Of a DNA stretch of 64,000 nucleotides, positions 1 through 10,705 are shown one piece after another (positions within the stretch are counted from its first letter, which is position 1; the number at the start of each line of letters is the position of its first letter). Source of the DNA: Pomphorhynchus laevis (lineage: Eukaryota > Acanthocephala > Palaeacanthocephala > Echinorhynchida > Pomphorhynchidae); NCBI GenBank assembly GCA_012934845.2, contig WNNJ02000238.1, positions 1 to 64,000 of the forward strand, in the 5' to 3' direction. The notes under the pieces are model-generated. The model was not told the origin of the DNA, did no database searches, and saw nothing but the letters and a program-made list of their open reading frames with translations. A program made the position numbers and the translations under genes.

Positions 1-10
1 GGAATTAAAA

Positions 11-850
11 ATGAGAAAAGAATCAAAAAGTTTTCAAGCAGAAACCAAAGAACTATTAAACCTTATGATACATTCAATTTATACTCATAAGGAGATTTTT
101 TTAAGAGAATTAATATCAAATGCTTCAGATGCAATAGATAAAATGAAATTTAAATCTTTAACAGATATGGATATTTTAGGTGAAGAAAAAGATTTTAAAA
201 TTAATATTTCTAGTAATAAAGAAAAGAAAATAATAACAATTAAAGATAATGGAATAGGAATGACCTATGAAGAAGTTTTAGAAAATATTGGAACAATAGC
301 AAAATCAGGTTCAAAAGCATTTTCAAAAGAAATGAAAGAAACAGAAAAAACAGAAGAAATAGACATAATAGGACAATTTGGTGTAGGATTTTATTCTGCT
401 TTTATGATAGCAGAGCGTATAGTACTAGAAACTAAATCACCTTATTCAGAAAGTGGTGTTAGATGGACATCTACAGGTGATGGAAGTTATGAGATAGAAG
501 AGATAGAGAAAAAAGATAGAGGAACAGAAATTATCTTAGAAATAAGAGATACAGAAGAGGACTTAGAGTTCACAGATGAAAATAAATTAAGAGGATTAAT
601 AAAAAAATATTCAGATTATGTAAGATATCCAATTCTTATAGCAGATGAGGTTGTGAACTCAACTAAGCCTATTTGGAAAGAAAAAAAATCAGAATTATCA
701 GAAGAAAAATATAATGAATTTTATAAAGCAAATTTTCATGATTATGAAAACTCAAGCCATTATATTCATATAAATGTTCAAGGTAATTTAGAATATACAG
801 CCTTATTGTTTGCTGGAGGGATAGAGCATCTGGGTGGATTGGTAGTATAG
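11..850 (+). CDS. htpG: HtpG (bacterial Hsp90) N-terminal fragment, fused to LINE
   Basis: About 267 residues match bacterial HtpG, an ATP-dependent cytosolic chaperone. Visible GHKL ATPase motifs are ELISNASDAIDK (ATP/Mg site), DNGIGM, GTIAKSGSK and GQFGVGFYSAF. The start of the middle domain follows and ends at EYTALLF. HtpG is normally about 600-630 residues, so over half is missing. The start at 11 gives the canonical family N-terminus (RKESKSFQAETKELL). AT-rich codons and the motif wording resemble Fusobacteriota or Leptotrichia-type HtpG; this is from memory, not a search. Homology stops at about 811, and the last 12 residues before the stop come from a LINE. It is unlike anything else in the window, which is all eukaryotic repeat DNA. 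Confidence 0.9.
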   Translation: MRKESKSFQAETKELLNLMIHSIYTHKEIFLRELISNASDAIDKMKFKSLTDMDILGEEKDFKINISSNKEKKIITIKDNGIGMTYEEVLENIGTIAKSGSKAFSKEMKETEKTEEIDIIGQFGVGFYSAFMIAERIVLETKSPYSESGVRWTSTGDGSYEIEEIEKKDRGTEIILEIRDTEEDLEFTDENKLRGLIKKYSDYVRYPILIADEVVNSTKPIWKEKKSELSEEKYNEFYKANFHDYENSSHYIHINVQGNLEYTALLFAGGIEHLGGLVV

Positions 851-2395
851 GCCTAGACAGAGTCTTGGAGGAGTCACTATCCCTACACAATTATGGAGCC
901 ACTCAATCACCGCAACCAATCCCGCCTTGGGGAGACTTCAGGAGTAGAGATGTATCTGTTCCGGATATACTCAATGCCTGGGGGCCTCTTCCGGGCACCT
1001 CCAAAACCGTCGCTCCACTCTCTTCTCGTGTCTGTCAGCTTTTGACAGCCGAACAAAGAAAGGAGGTGGCCGTCACAATACTATTAGCCACCCCATCCGA
1101 TGTGGCCAGCATCAACATTAGTAGAAGAATTTTTTACCTAAAAATATCCGGTCTTATGTCCTAAAGACCCGCGGCCCATCTCGATTCAAAATTCCCTAGT
1201 ATCCATCTACGTAAAAGCGCTTGCGCGTAGAATCCGCGATCATTTAAGTAGGCGTAATTTAATCCCACCTGGGTTCCATGGGTTCGTCAAAGGTCGCTCG
1301 GTCCATTCAGCAGTTGGTGAGGTGGAGCAATTTTGTCGGGATATAAGCCATCGTCTAGTTGTGGCTGTTTTCCTTGACTTTTCTGCTGCATTTGACCGCA
1401 TCTCCATACATTTTATTATCTCTTCTCTCGGGTTCCTCGGGCTGCCTGCGAGAATTGTTAACAGAGTGGAGATAATGTTGTACACCAAGCGTTTTTACTA
1501 CGAAGACGACCCTGATGCGCGTCAGTTCTACCCTATTACGGGTGTGCCTCAAGGTTCACCTCTCTCTCCTATCTTATATCTTGCTGCCTCTATTAATCTA
1601 TTCAAAATATTTAAACGCGAACAACATCTTGTGGTGTACGCTGATGACACCACAGACCTGTTTACTGGACACAGGTGTAAAGACGTAGACTCTGACATCA
1701 GCCGTTTCTTTTTAAGATTAAAAGACCAGTTACCCATATCCAACCTTATTTTAAACTCCGCCAAATCGCAGGCGGTTGTCTTTCATGGCTTCCCTGTGAC
1801 GAAGCAATAACTTAAGAGACTAGCGCTCTCTGCTCTGGCCTCCATTTTTGCCTCTGATCCACTCCCTACCTTCGCAAGTCGAGTAAAATACTGGGGTTCA
1901 CCGTTTCGGTGAACTGGTCGGCGAAAGCTGACCTGGATAGACTAAAACGTATCCTGAAGAGAGCTAGTTGGGCTCTGAAACGGGCCCAGCATCTGTCGTT
2001 GAATGGGAAAACTCAGGTGCGCCTCTGGGGCACCTGGGCTATATCGGGATTAGTTTTCTTCTCTAGAGGACGTCCCCTAGAGCAAAGACTAAGGTTTCTT
2101 AAGCTCCTCGTCTCTCGCTTACCCAACATAGTTCGCACCTATGGTTTCCTCCGGGGTCAAAGACCCCGGGTGGTTTAGTCGGAGAACGGCGTGTTGGATT
2201 GGTTGGAGGGCTCAGATCCCAATGGATTTAAGACCTTAATGGGTTGGAGAAGACGGATGAAGATTGAGAAGATTTTCGAATAACGTTTTGTTCTTGTGAC
2301 TGATCTTATTACCATGTATTATTTATTTAACCTGTATTTCTTATATATTAATAAAATCCTTATTTTTATTGAATGATATATACTACGAAATACAT
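806..2395 (+). mobile_element. LINE-A copy 1 (5'-truncated non-LTR retrotransposon)
   Basis: Begins inside the ORF2 linker just after the htpG fragment, then runs through the RT and C-terminus to the 3' UTR. The 3' end carries AATAAA at 2350-2355 followed by a T/A-rich tail. It is collinear with the other LINE-A copies and lacks ORF1 and the endonuclease. The next copy starts immediately downstream in the same orientation. Confidence 0.88.
813..2239 (+). pseudogene. LINE-A copy 1 ORF2, RT and C-terminal part
   Basis: Reverse transcriptase remnant. Recognisable pieces are the linker (SLSLHNYGATQSPQ), FLDFSAAFDR (motif A), GVPQGSPLSPIL (motif B) and YADDTTDLF (motif C, catalytic aspartates kept). 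The C-terminus has the ALKRAQHLSL and RLRFLKLLVSRLP blocks and ends in PMDLRP at 2239. Frameshifts break it near 1150-1320, 1810 and 1890. The endonuclease is absent, so it cannot make an active protein. Confidence 0.85.
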
Positions 2396-2631
2396 GATTT
2401 CATAGGTGAATTTAAAGCGCAAAAATTTGGGCAGTCACAATAATTAACGAAATGTGCACGTCGGTGCTATCAAAAGATTTTCATCCGAGAAACGATTTAG
2501 CTTTTTCAATGGAATTCACTGGTAATGGTAAGATATTAAACTCTTTTATTATAAATCATGACTTAAAGGTAAGCGATTTGTTGCCTTTGTTTTAAAAGAG
2601 TCGGGGATACTTCCCCCTATTCCGAAACTTC

Positions 2632-2690
2632 GGATCAGAGGTAGAATTTTCCCCCCTAGGCGATCAGAGGTAAAATTTCCCCCCCTAGAT
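2632..2690 (+). repeat. Merlin left end: TIR plus a second degenerate TIR copy
   Basis: The outer TIR (2632-2656) is followed at 2662-2690 by a second, imperfect version (GATCAGAGGTAAAATTTCCC). Both end in a C-run followed by CTAG. The end therefore carries two tandem transposase-site-like units. Confidence 0.75.
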
Positions 2691-2783
2691 CACTACGAAC
2701 AGCTACTTTTTTTTTCCTCCTAAACTATAAATAAAAAAATTCAGATTTACCCCATGGATAACCTAGATCACTACGAACAGCTA
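2684..2783 (+). repeat. 22-bp direct repeat at the transposase start
   Basis: Bases 2684-2705 and 2762-2783 are identical (CCTAGATCACTACGAACAGC plus two bases). The second copy encodes NLDHYEQL near the transposase N-terminus and the first lies in the 5' leader. Confidence 0.85.
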
Positions 2784-3643
2784 ATAATTAGCTCAACACA
2801 GCAAGATTTTATAGACCACTTGTTTGATTCAAGGTATTTAGTTCGGTCTATGAAATGCATTATCTGTGATACTTATATGAAGCTTAGTCTTTATAAACGT
2901 TCTATTGATGGATATGGTTGGAGGTGTTATAAGAATGGCTGCACAAACTTAAAAAAATACATTTCAATACGAAAGGGAAGTTTTTTTGATGGGTTTTCGA
3001 TTGATATTAGAACTATTTTACGTGTGTTAATCAAGAAATGTGTGAAGCAGCCAACACACTCAATAATAGCCTCTAAAATTACATCGGATCGGACCATTAG
3101 AAAATTTTTTATAAACTTAATAAGTTGATACCGGAAACTGATTTTAGTGAAGATAAACTTGGTGGCCCTGGAAAAATAGTGCAAATAGATGAAACCATGT
3201 TAAATTACAAGTGTAAGTCTCATCGTGGAAGATCTTACACAAACAGAACCGACGCTTTGTGTATTGTCGAGGTCGGGGATAAAATTGAAAGATCCTTTGC
3301 TAGAGTAATCGCGGATAAAGCACAAACCACTATTCTACCCATAATATCCTCACAAGTGCTTCCCCATTCGACTATAATGACCGACGAGCACAAGTCGTAT
3401 AGCAGATTAAATAAAAATGGATATGAACATAAGACAGTATGTCATAAATATAATTTTGTTGATAAAAATACTGGTGCTCATACTCAGTCTGTGGAGTCCT
3501 TTAACGGCCAAATAAAAAACGAAATAAAGAAGCAGAAAGGGGTATTAACTACATATAGACCCAATTTCCTTAAAGAGTTTTGTTTATTTTATAACAATCG
3601 TGAGAAATATCAGTATATAATTTTTGATTTAATAAAAGTTTAA
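2754..3643 (+). pseudogene. Merlin transposase (ISXO2/IS1595-like DDE), one frameshift
   Basis: The first frame (2754-3128) carries an N-terminal zinc ribbon: CIIC, then a C-x4-C pair (CYKNGC). The second frame (to 3643) carries the catalytic core. Its first Asp is in VQIDETML, its second Asp is in MTDEHKSYSRL, and its Glu is in SVESFNGQIK. The tail FLKEFCLFYNNREKYQ matches the family's C-terminus. The frames overlap at 3125-3128, so a single frameshift separates them. It would cut and paste DNA at the TIRs if intact. Length and architecture fit Merlin, about 300 residues. Confidence 0.87.
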
Positions 3644-3748
3644 TATGATTAACGATTTTTATTTATTTATTTATTTTATTTATTTTTTTTAATTTATTTA
3701 TGTATTTATTTTTTATTTTTTATTTTTTTATTTTTTATTTTTTTATTC

Positions 3749-3796
3749 ATCAGAGGTAGAATTTTCCCCCCGGGGGGAAAATTCTACCTCTGATCC
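3749..3796. repeat. Merlin right end: perfect 46-bp palindrome
   Basis: Bases 3749-3771 are the exact reverse complement of 3772-3794, meeting at CCCCCC/GGGGGG. The right end thus holds two TIRs in inverted orientation. A T/A-rich microsatellite (3655-3748) lies just inside. Confidence 0.9.
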
Positions 3797-4918
3797 GAAA
3801 CTTCAGAATCTAGCATTAATTTCATTTACAAAGCCTCTGGAGAGGCACAAATTATTTAACCTGTTTCTAAGAGACTTCACGAAACTATATAATAATAGAG
3901 TTATTTTCAACTCTGTACGATTCTATGAGACAACGATCAAAATTTCGTTTGTAAGCACGGACCTAATGTACGAATTTGACAGATTTTTTGCGAAAAATCT
4001 AACCCACTTAGGTTCTATTGAATTAAGCCTATACAGGCGACACTAAAAATAGGCAATTTCCCCTCCGCTTGAGGAGGAGGACATTCAGTCGCTAAAGAGA
4101 TATTTAAAATTCATTCCGTGCGTACAGTCAAATTTAAATCAGGAGAAGATTTGCCCATTGCTTTCTGCAATGCGGATGTTGATAGAGCGCACACTCTTTC
4201 AAACTCTGCCTCCAATCCCTTCCTGGGGTATAATCTTAAATTCTCAATTATTGAACAAGATGACAGGACGTACCCCCATTGCAACGTGTGCACTTGTAGG
4301 GCCACTGGGGGGGGTCGTCCTGTACTTCCAAGTGTACATGTGGGGTGTGTAGCTCAGACTGCTGTGACAGCTTACGAAAAAGAGAGAAATGCATGGCTCC
4401 CCCAGTCTGCAAAAATTGTTCTGGTAGCCATCCCGCATGGTCCAGAAGATGTAAGTTCTTCAAAGCTTACCAAAGTTCCTTCTCAAGTCCCACACGTGTC
4501 AGTCCTCCCTCTGGTTATTCCGCGGTGGCTTCTGTCTCCTCAGCAGAATATCAAACAAAACTATTTTGCAGTTATTGGACTCAAATAAAAAGTATTAGAC
4601 TCAAATAAAAAGTTCATCTTAGCCCAGTTAGAGAGTATGATCGCTCCACTGGTTTCTGCCTTTTTGGATCTTTAAATACGAAGTCGATGCCACTTGAAAG
4701 CATGCCTAAATCTAAAAAGCGTGGGGTTTCGGCTAAATCAGTGCATCCAATGAAGATTGGTAAATTATTGCAGCAAAGGTGGCCGCCTCATCTCTGGGAG
4801 ATGAAGATATCGACCAGCGGGTTCCAACCCTGGATGCGGCTAGTGGTGACAAGGGCATCCTTCCCGCACATGGCTCTGTCTAGGTTGGGTTCCCCCGTCC
4901 AACTTATCTAACACAATA

Positions 4919-7195
4919 ATGAGTAAACCCGAGCCTTTTTTACTGAATATCCTTTAGTGGAATTCGGGAGGTGCTTCTGCCCTTAGACTTTTATCTGGTA
5001 GTGACGCAGATATTTTAGTCCTTCAGGAAATGCGGTCTATCCGTCTCTCCCAGTACATTACTCGATTTATCCCAAAGCATATTTGTTCCTACTATACTTT
5101 GTACATAACCAATCTTCACTCCTCTTCATTTCAAGGACTTTTGACCTTAGTTAAATGCTCCTTAAGGTCCTCACTCTTGCTAAATTGCTCTTGTCCAGCC
5201 CTGTCTTTTTTAGTAGTTTCACTCGTTAAGAGCGGTAAACGCCTCAGTCAAGCCAATGTCTACATCGATCCAGGGAAGATTCATAAGAACGTGACCTCAT
5301 GGATCGTATTATCGATAGCGGCTATAACATGGAAAATGTTATAGCCATCCCCCACCTTTTATTGCACATAAACGAATTCACTCCTGAATTTTTACTGCTC
5401 CATGATAGGTTTTTGTTAAAACCCTTCTGTACGGAGCAGTCGCGACAACATCTGTCCACCTCTCATGATCTAATTCGCTGGAGGATAGAAGAGGATACGC
5501 TGTTTCGTAAAAGATTCCACTTTGACCCGTCAGAGTGGCTTTCTTCTAGGCAGCTATCCAACGCTTCCCCCGAATTGGTAATGAGAGTCTAACCGAATTT
5601 AATTCCTACCACTATTCGCAAGCTACCGCATTGTTTTCGACAACCTATAAATGTCGCATTTTCAGTACTACTTCGACAATACTCAGGTCCTAGCTAAACT
5701 ACTAAACCTCCCCAATTCTCTTCTTCGCCAGACAGACACTCTCGAATGAATACTGGCGCACCAGATATTGGTTCCAGCTGAGTGGGATAGGGCGAGTATT
5801 GCTCGTTTTAACCCTTCTCAGTCTTCATTTTGGAAGATATTCAAGAAGAAGAGGTTTGTTTGTTGGAGGGATAGGGCTTTGGGTTGGATCAGTAGAATAG
5901 ACCTTGATAAAGTTTTAGAGAAGTCACTAGCCCAACACAACTATGGAACAACGCAATCACCACAAACAATCCCGCCCTATATGTCAGCTTTTGACATCCG
6001 ATCAAAGATGGGAGGTAGCCGTGACAATGCTAGAAGCCACCCCTTCCGATGTGGCCACAATTAATATTAGAGGAAGTATTTTTATTCCTAAAAAGTTTCC
6101 GGTCTCTTGTCCTAAAAATCTGCGGCCCATCTCGATTCAAAGTTTCCTCGTCTCGATCTACTAGAAAGCGCTTGAGCGTAGAATCCGCGATCATCTGAGT
6201 AGGCGAAATTTAATCCCACCTGGTTTCCATGGGTTTGTCAAAGGTCGCTCAGTCCATTCAGCAGTTAGTGATGTGCATCGATTTTGTCAGGAGAACAATC
6301 ATCAGCTAGCTGTGGCTGTTTGCCCTGATTTTTCCGCTGCATTTAACCGCATCTCCATTCTCTTCGTTATCTCCTGACTCAGGTCCTTCTGGTTACCTGC
6401 GAGAATTGTTAACAGGGTGGAGATACTGCTGTACACCAAGCGATTTTATTATGATGACGACCCTGATGCGCGTCAGTTCTACCCTATTACGGGTGTGCCT
6501 CAAGGTTCACCTCTCTCCTATCTTATATCTTGCTGCCTCCATCAATCAATTTAAAATATTTAAATGCGAACAACGTCTTGTGGTGTACGCTGATGACACC
6601 ACAGCCCTGTTCACTGGACACAGGTGCAAAGACGTAGTCTCAGACATAAGCCGCTTCTTTTTAAGATTAAAAGACCAGTTGCCCAAGTCCAACCTTGTTT
6701 TAAACTCCGCTAAATCGCAGGTGGTTGTCTTTCATGGCTCCCCTGCGACGAAGCAATAACTTAAGAGACTAGCGCTCTCTGCTCTGGCCTCCATTTTTGC
6801 CTCTGATCCACTCCCTACCTTCGCAAGTCGAGTAAAATACCTGGGGTTCACCGTTTCGGTGAACCGGTCGGCGAAAGCCGACTTGGATAGACTTAAACGT
6901 ATCCTAAAGAGAGCTAGGTGGGCTCTGAAACGGGCCCAGCATCTGTCGTTAACAGGGAAAACTCAGGTGCGCCTCTGGGGTATAGGGGCGATCTCGGGAT
7001 TAGTCTTCTTCTCTAGAGGACGTCCCTCAGAGCAAAGACTAAGGTTTCTTAAGCTCCTCGTCTCGTCGTTTACCCAGCATAGTCCGCGCCGATTGGACTC
7101 TTCGGGGGGGGGGTGAAAGACCCCGGGTGGTTTAGTCGGAGAGCGGCGTGTTGGATTGGTTGGAGGGCTTATATCCCGCTGGATTAAGGCCATAA
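4919..7195 (+). pseudogene. LINE-A copy 2 ORF2 (endonuclease-RT), decayed
   Basis: Starts MSKPEPF, 35 bp after the ORF1 stop. The endonuclease N-terminus is readable, but a deletion near 5340 removes the GDFND block. The RT keeps FLDFSAAF-like, GVPQGSP-like and YADDTTALF (6580-6620). The C-terminus has the KRAQHLSL block and ends about 7195. Frameshifts and stops are scattered (e.g. near 5590, 6160 and 6500). Confidence 0.8.
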
Positions 7196-7453
7196 CAAGG
7201 GATTGAATACGGAATGAAGCGAGAAGAGTGAAGTTTTTTCTGTTTTTGACTCACTATGAATTATGACTTATGACATCTATCCTTTTATTAGATTTTTGTA
7301 TTAATAAAATCGTTATTATTATTGATTTTATAGGTGAACAGTAATTTCAAAAACTAAACGCAATTTTGTTATAATCGCAAAAAATTGAGTGTGTAAATAA
7401 CGTCAAAGTTATCAAACAATAGCGTTTTTGCTGCGAATTTTGCGGAAAAAAGT

Positions 7454-8132
7454 ATGGTAATGTCATGTTCTAACGTAAATAAAAACGTTAAGGTAAGTGA
7501 TTTGTTACCGATTTGTTCAAAAGACGCGGGGGTACTCACCCATACCTAAACTACAAAATTTGGTGTTCATCTAAGAGAATATGTGGTGTGTGCGGGTCCG
7601 ACTCCTGCAATAGTCTGCTGGTAGGGACGAAATGCACGACTCCCCCAGTCTGCAGTAATTGCTCTGGATACCACCCGGCGTGGTCTAGGCGTTGTAAGTA
7701 TTTTAAAACTTACCAGCGTTCCTTCGCCGATTCTTCACATACTACGAGTCCTCCTACTGGTTTTTCTGCTGTGGCCTCATTGTCTGATAGAATGTCTGAT
7801 AAAGACATAATACAACTTATCGATTCCAATAAAAGATTTAATTTAGCGCAAATGGAGAGTATGATTGCGCCCATGGTATCGGCCTTGCATGGCTTATAGG
7901 CCTTTCACGGATCTTCTAATTCCAAAACTATGACGCCAGAACCTACTATGACACATTCTAAGAAAAGAGGGAGCGGCAGCTCGAACAGTTCCCCTCTAAA
8001 AGTCTGAAAACTACTGATGGAGAAAGGCAGCGTCTCAAGCCTGGGAAATGAAGATATTACCATGGGGGTTTTCCGATCCTGGATGGGGCTAGTAGAGGGA
8101 AGAACAACCTTCCCGCACTTAGCTTTGTCTAG
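7454..8132 (+). pseudogene. LINE-A copy 3 ORF1, central part deleted
   Basis: Starts MVMSCSNVNKNVKVSDLLP. It jumps near 7560 straight to the zinc-knuckle region (CGVCGSDSCNSLL, then CSNCSGYHPAWSRRC), so the conserved core of about 160 residues is missing. The C-terminal coiled region (MSDKDIIQLIDSNKRF) and the usual stop at 8130-8132 are present. Confidence 0.75.
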
Positions 8133-8164
8133 GTTGGCTTCCCCCGTCTAACTTATCTAACAAA

Positions 8165-10705
8165 ATGGTGAGTAAACCCGAGCCGTTTTCACTGAATATC
8201 CATCAGTGGAATTCGGGAGGTGCTTCTGCCCTTAACCTTTTATCCGGTAGAGATGCAGATGTTATAGTCCTTCAGGAGACGCGGTCTATCCGTATCCCCC
8301 AGGACATTACTCGATTAATCCCTCAGCATTAATACACCCACTTCACTCCGTATACAACCCCTCCTTACTCCTCTTCATCTCAAGGTCTTTTAACCTTAGT
8401 TAAATGCTCGTTAAGATCTTCCCTCCTTCTTAACTATTCTTGTCCAGCCCTATCTTGTTTAGCTATATCACTTCGTAAGAAATGTAAACGCATAAGCATA
8501 GCTAATATTTATATACGGCCAGGAAAAATTCAGAAGAACCGTAACCTCTTGGATGGTATTATTGACAGCGGTTATGACATGATACTTGGTGACTTTAACG
8601 ATAGAACTGGTCGTTGGATTAATGCAGCAAACCGCAGAGCCAGAAACGACTATCTTATTCACAAACCACCATCCCCCACCTTTCATTGCTCAACTACTAA
8701 TTCACTCCTCGACATATTACTGCTACATGATAAGTGGTTGTTGAAACCCTTCTGTACTAAGCAGTCGCGCCAATTTCAGACAACCTCTCATGACTTAATT
8801 CGTTGGCGGTTAGAGGAAAATACGTTGCTGATAAGAAGGTTCCACTTTGATCCCATCAAGGTGGCCTTCTTTCAGGCAGCTATCCAACTCTTCCCCCGTA
8901 TTGGGAATGAGCGTTTGACCGAATTTAATACCTACCTCTCTTTGCAAGCTACCGCGATACTATCGACTACCTATAAAGGTCACATATACAATCCCACTCC
9001 AGAAAAACTCAAGGTCCTGGCTAAAATGCTACACCTTCCTAATCTCACTGTTGCCGCCAGACAAGCCCTCTCGAATGAATACTAGAGCTATAAAGGTCGG
9101 GTTTTCGGTCCCACTTCGACAAAACTCAAGGTCCTAGCTAAACTACTAAACCTCCCTAATCTCTCTTCTTCGCCAGACATACCCTCATATAGGCTCCAGC
9201 TGAGTAGGGATAAGGCGAGCATTTCTCTCCTTAGATCTTCTCAGTCTTCCTTCTGGAAGATATTCAAGGAGAAGTTTGTCTGTTGGAAAGATAGAGCATA
9301 AGGTTGAATTTGTAGAATACGGCTTGATATAGTTTTATAGGAGTCACTATCCCTACACAATTATGGAGTCACTCAATCACCCGAACCAATCCCGCCTTGG
9401 TGTGACTTCAGGAGTAGGAACTTATCTGTTACAAATATCATTAACTCTTGGGGCCACTCCGGCACCTCCAAAACCCATGCACCACTATCCACTCGTGTCT
9501 GTCAGCTTTTGACAGACAGTCAGCAAAGGAAGTCGCCATAACAATACTATTAGCCTCTCCGTCTGACATTGCTAACATCAATAAAAGCCGTCGAGTATTT
9601 TTACCTAAAAAGAAGTCGATTACATGTCCCAAAGATCTGCGGCCTATTACAATTTAAAACTCTCTCATCTCCATTTACGTAAAAGCGCTTGTGCGTAAAA
9701 TCCGCGACCATCTAAGTAGGCGAAATTTAATCACACCAGGTTTTCATGGGTACGTAAAAGATCGCTCGGTCCATTCAGCAATAGGTGAAGTACAACAGTT
9801 TTGTCAAGATAACAGTCATCAGCTTGCTGTGACTGTCTTTCTTGACCTATCGGCTGCATTTGACCGCATTTTCATTCCTTTTGTTATCACTTCTCTCAGG
9901 TCCCTCGGGTTGCAGGCGAGAATTGTTAACAGGGTGGAAATATTGATGTACACCAAGCGATTCTTCTACTAAGACGACCCTGATGCACGTCAGTTCTACT
10001 CTATTATGGGTGTGCATCAAGGATCACCATTTTCTCCAATGTTATATCTTGCTGCCTCCATTGAACTATACAAAATTTCAAACGCGATCAACATCTTGTG
10101 GTATATGCTGATGATACCACAGCCCTGTTCTCTGGACTCAGGTGCAAAGATGTAGTCTTTGACATCAGCCGTGTTTTTATAAGATTAAAAGATCAGCTGG
10201 CCTTATCCAACCTGGTTTTAAACCCCTCCAAATCGCAGGTGGTTGTCTTTAATGGCGCCCCTGCGACAAGGAAAACCTCAAGAAATTAGCACTCTCAGCT
10301 ATCTTCCATCCTGACTAATCAACCACGCCCTACCTTCACAAATCGAGTAAAATACCTGGGGTTCACCATTACGGTGAACTGGTCTGCGAAAGCTGACCTG
10401 GATAGACTTAAACGTATCCTGAAGAGAGCTAGATGGCCCTGAAACGGGCCCAACATCTGTCATTGAAAGAGAAAACCCAAGTGCGCCTCTGGGGTACTTG
10501 GGCGATCTCGGGATTAGTCTTCTTTTCAAGAGGACGTCCCCCAAAACAAAGACTAAGGTTTCTCAAGCTCCTCGTCTCGCGTTTACCCAGCATAGTCCGC
10601 ACCGACTGGACTCTTCGGGGGTGAAAGACCCTGGGTGGTTCATTCACAAAGCGGCGTGTTGGACAGGTTGGGGGGGCTCAGATCTCTATGGATTTGAGGC
10701 CGTAA
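8165..10705 (+). pseudogene. LINE-A copy 3 ORF2 (endonuclease-RT)
   Basis: Starts MVSKPEPFSLNI. The 178-residue open stretch 8549-9085 keeps GDFNDRTGRWINAA, LLDILLLHDKWLL and TSHDLIRWRLEE of the endonuclease. The RT follows (FLDLSAAFDRIF, then YADDTTALF near 10100-10130), and the C-terminus ends at 10705. It is broken by nonsense codons and frameshifts (e.g. 9083, 9970, 10080). The repeated segment near 9088-9190 adds a further disruption. Confidence 0.8.

Larger units (their letters stand above)
2632..3796 (+). mobile_element. Merlin/IS1595-superfamily DNA transposon
   Basis: A 1165-bp element with perfect 25-bp terminal inverted repeats (2632-2656 and 3772-3796, beginning GGATCAGAGGTAG). 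It encodes an IS1595-like DDE transposase. It is flanked by the 8-bp direct repeat GAAACTTC (2624-2631 and 3797-3804), matching the 8-9-bp target duplications known for Merlin. The target is ORF1 of LINE-A copy 2. Merlin is the eukaryotic relative of bacterial IS1595/IS1016. The intact ends and target duplication suggest a fairly recent insertion. Confidence 0.9.
2624..3804. repeat. 8-bp target-site duplication around Merlin
   Basis: GAAACTTC occurs at 2624-2631 directly before the left TIR and at 3797-3804 directly after the right TIR. Removing one copy with the element restores LINE ORF1 sequence collinear with other copies. Confidence 0.88.
2452..4883 (+). pseudogene. LINE-A copy 2 ORF1 (gag-like), split by Merlin
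   Basis: Starts MCTSVLSKDF. The reading frame is interrupted at 2632-3796 by the DNA transposon, then resumes with the conserved core (RHKLFNLFLRDF-type, NSVRFYETTIKISFVS). A zinc-knuckle region follows, with YPHCNVC and a last knuckle (CKNCSGSHPAWSRRC). It ends at the conserved stop at 4881-4883. Several frameshifts are present around 4030-4120 and 4300. LINE ORF1 proteins of this type are RNA-binding gag-like proteins. Confidence 0.75.
2396..7334 (+). mobile_element. LINE-A copy 2, interrupted by a Merlin transposon
   Basis: Full-length in layout: 5' UTR, ORF1 (start 2452), 35-bp spacer, ORF2 (start 4919), and a 3' UTR with AATAAA at 7313-7318 and a TTATTATTATTG tail. It starts straight after the tail of copy 1 and is followed straight away by copy 3. 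The Merlin element at 2632-3796 splits ORF1. ORF2 has lost about 110 bp of endonuclease, including the GDFND motif, near 5340. Confidence 0.85.

Noticed and set aside
11-811. Reading the Hsp90 fragment as a host (eukaryotic cytosolic, ER or mitochondrial) Hsp90
   Set aside because: The sequence has the short, uninterrupted bacterial HtpG form with bacterial motif spacing and AT-rich bacterial codon use.
669-890. Opposite-strand open frame across the htpG-LINE junction
   Set aside because: Antisense shadow of two unrelated coding segments, with no protein features.
3650-3748. A/T run between the Merlin transposase and the right TIR as a promoter or terminator
   Set aside because: Simple ATTT/TTTA microsatellite; no specific signal visible.
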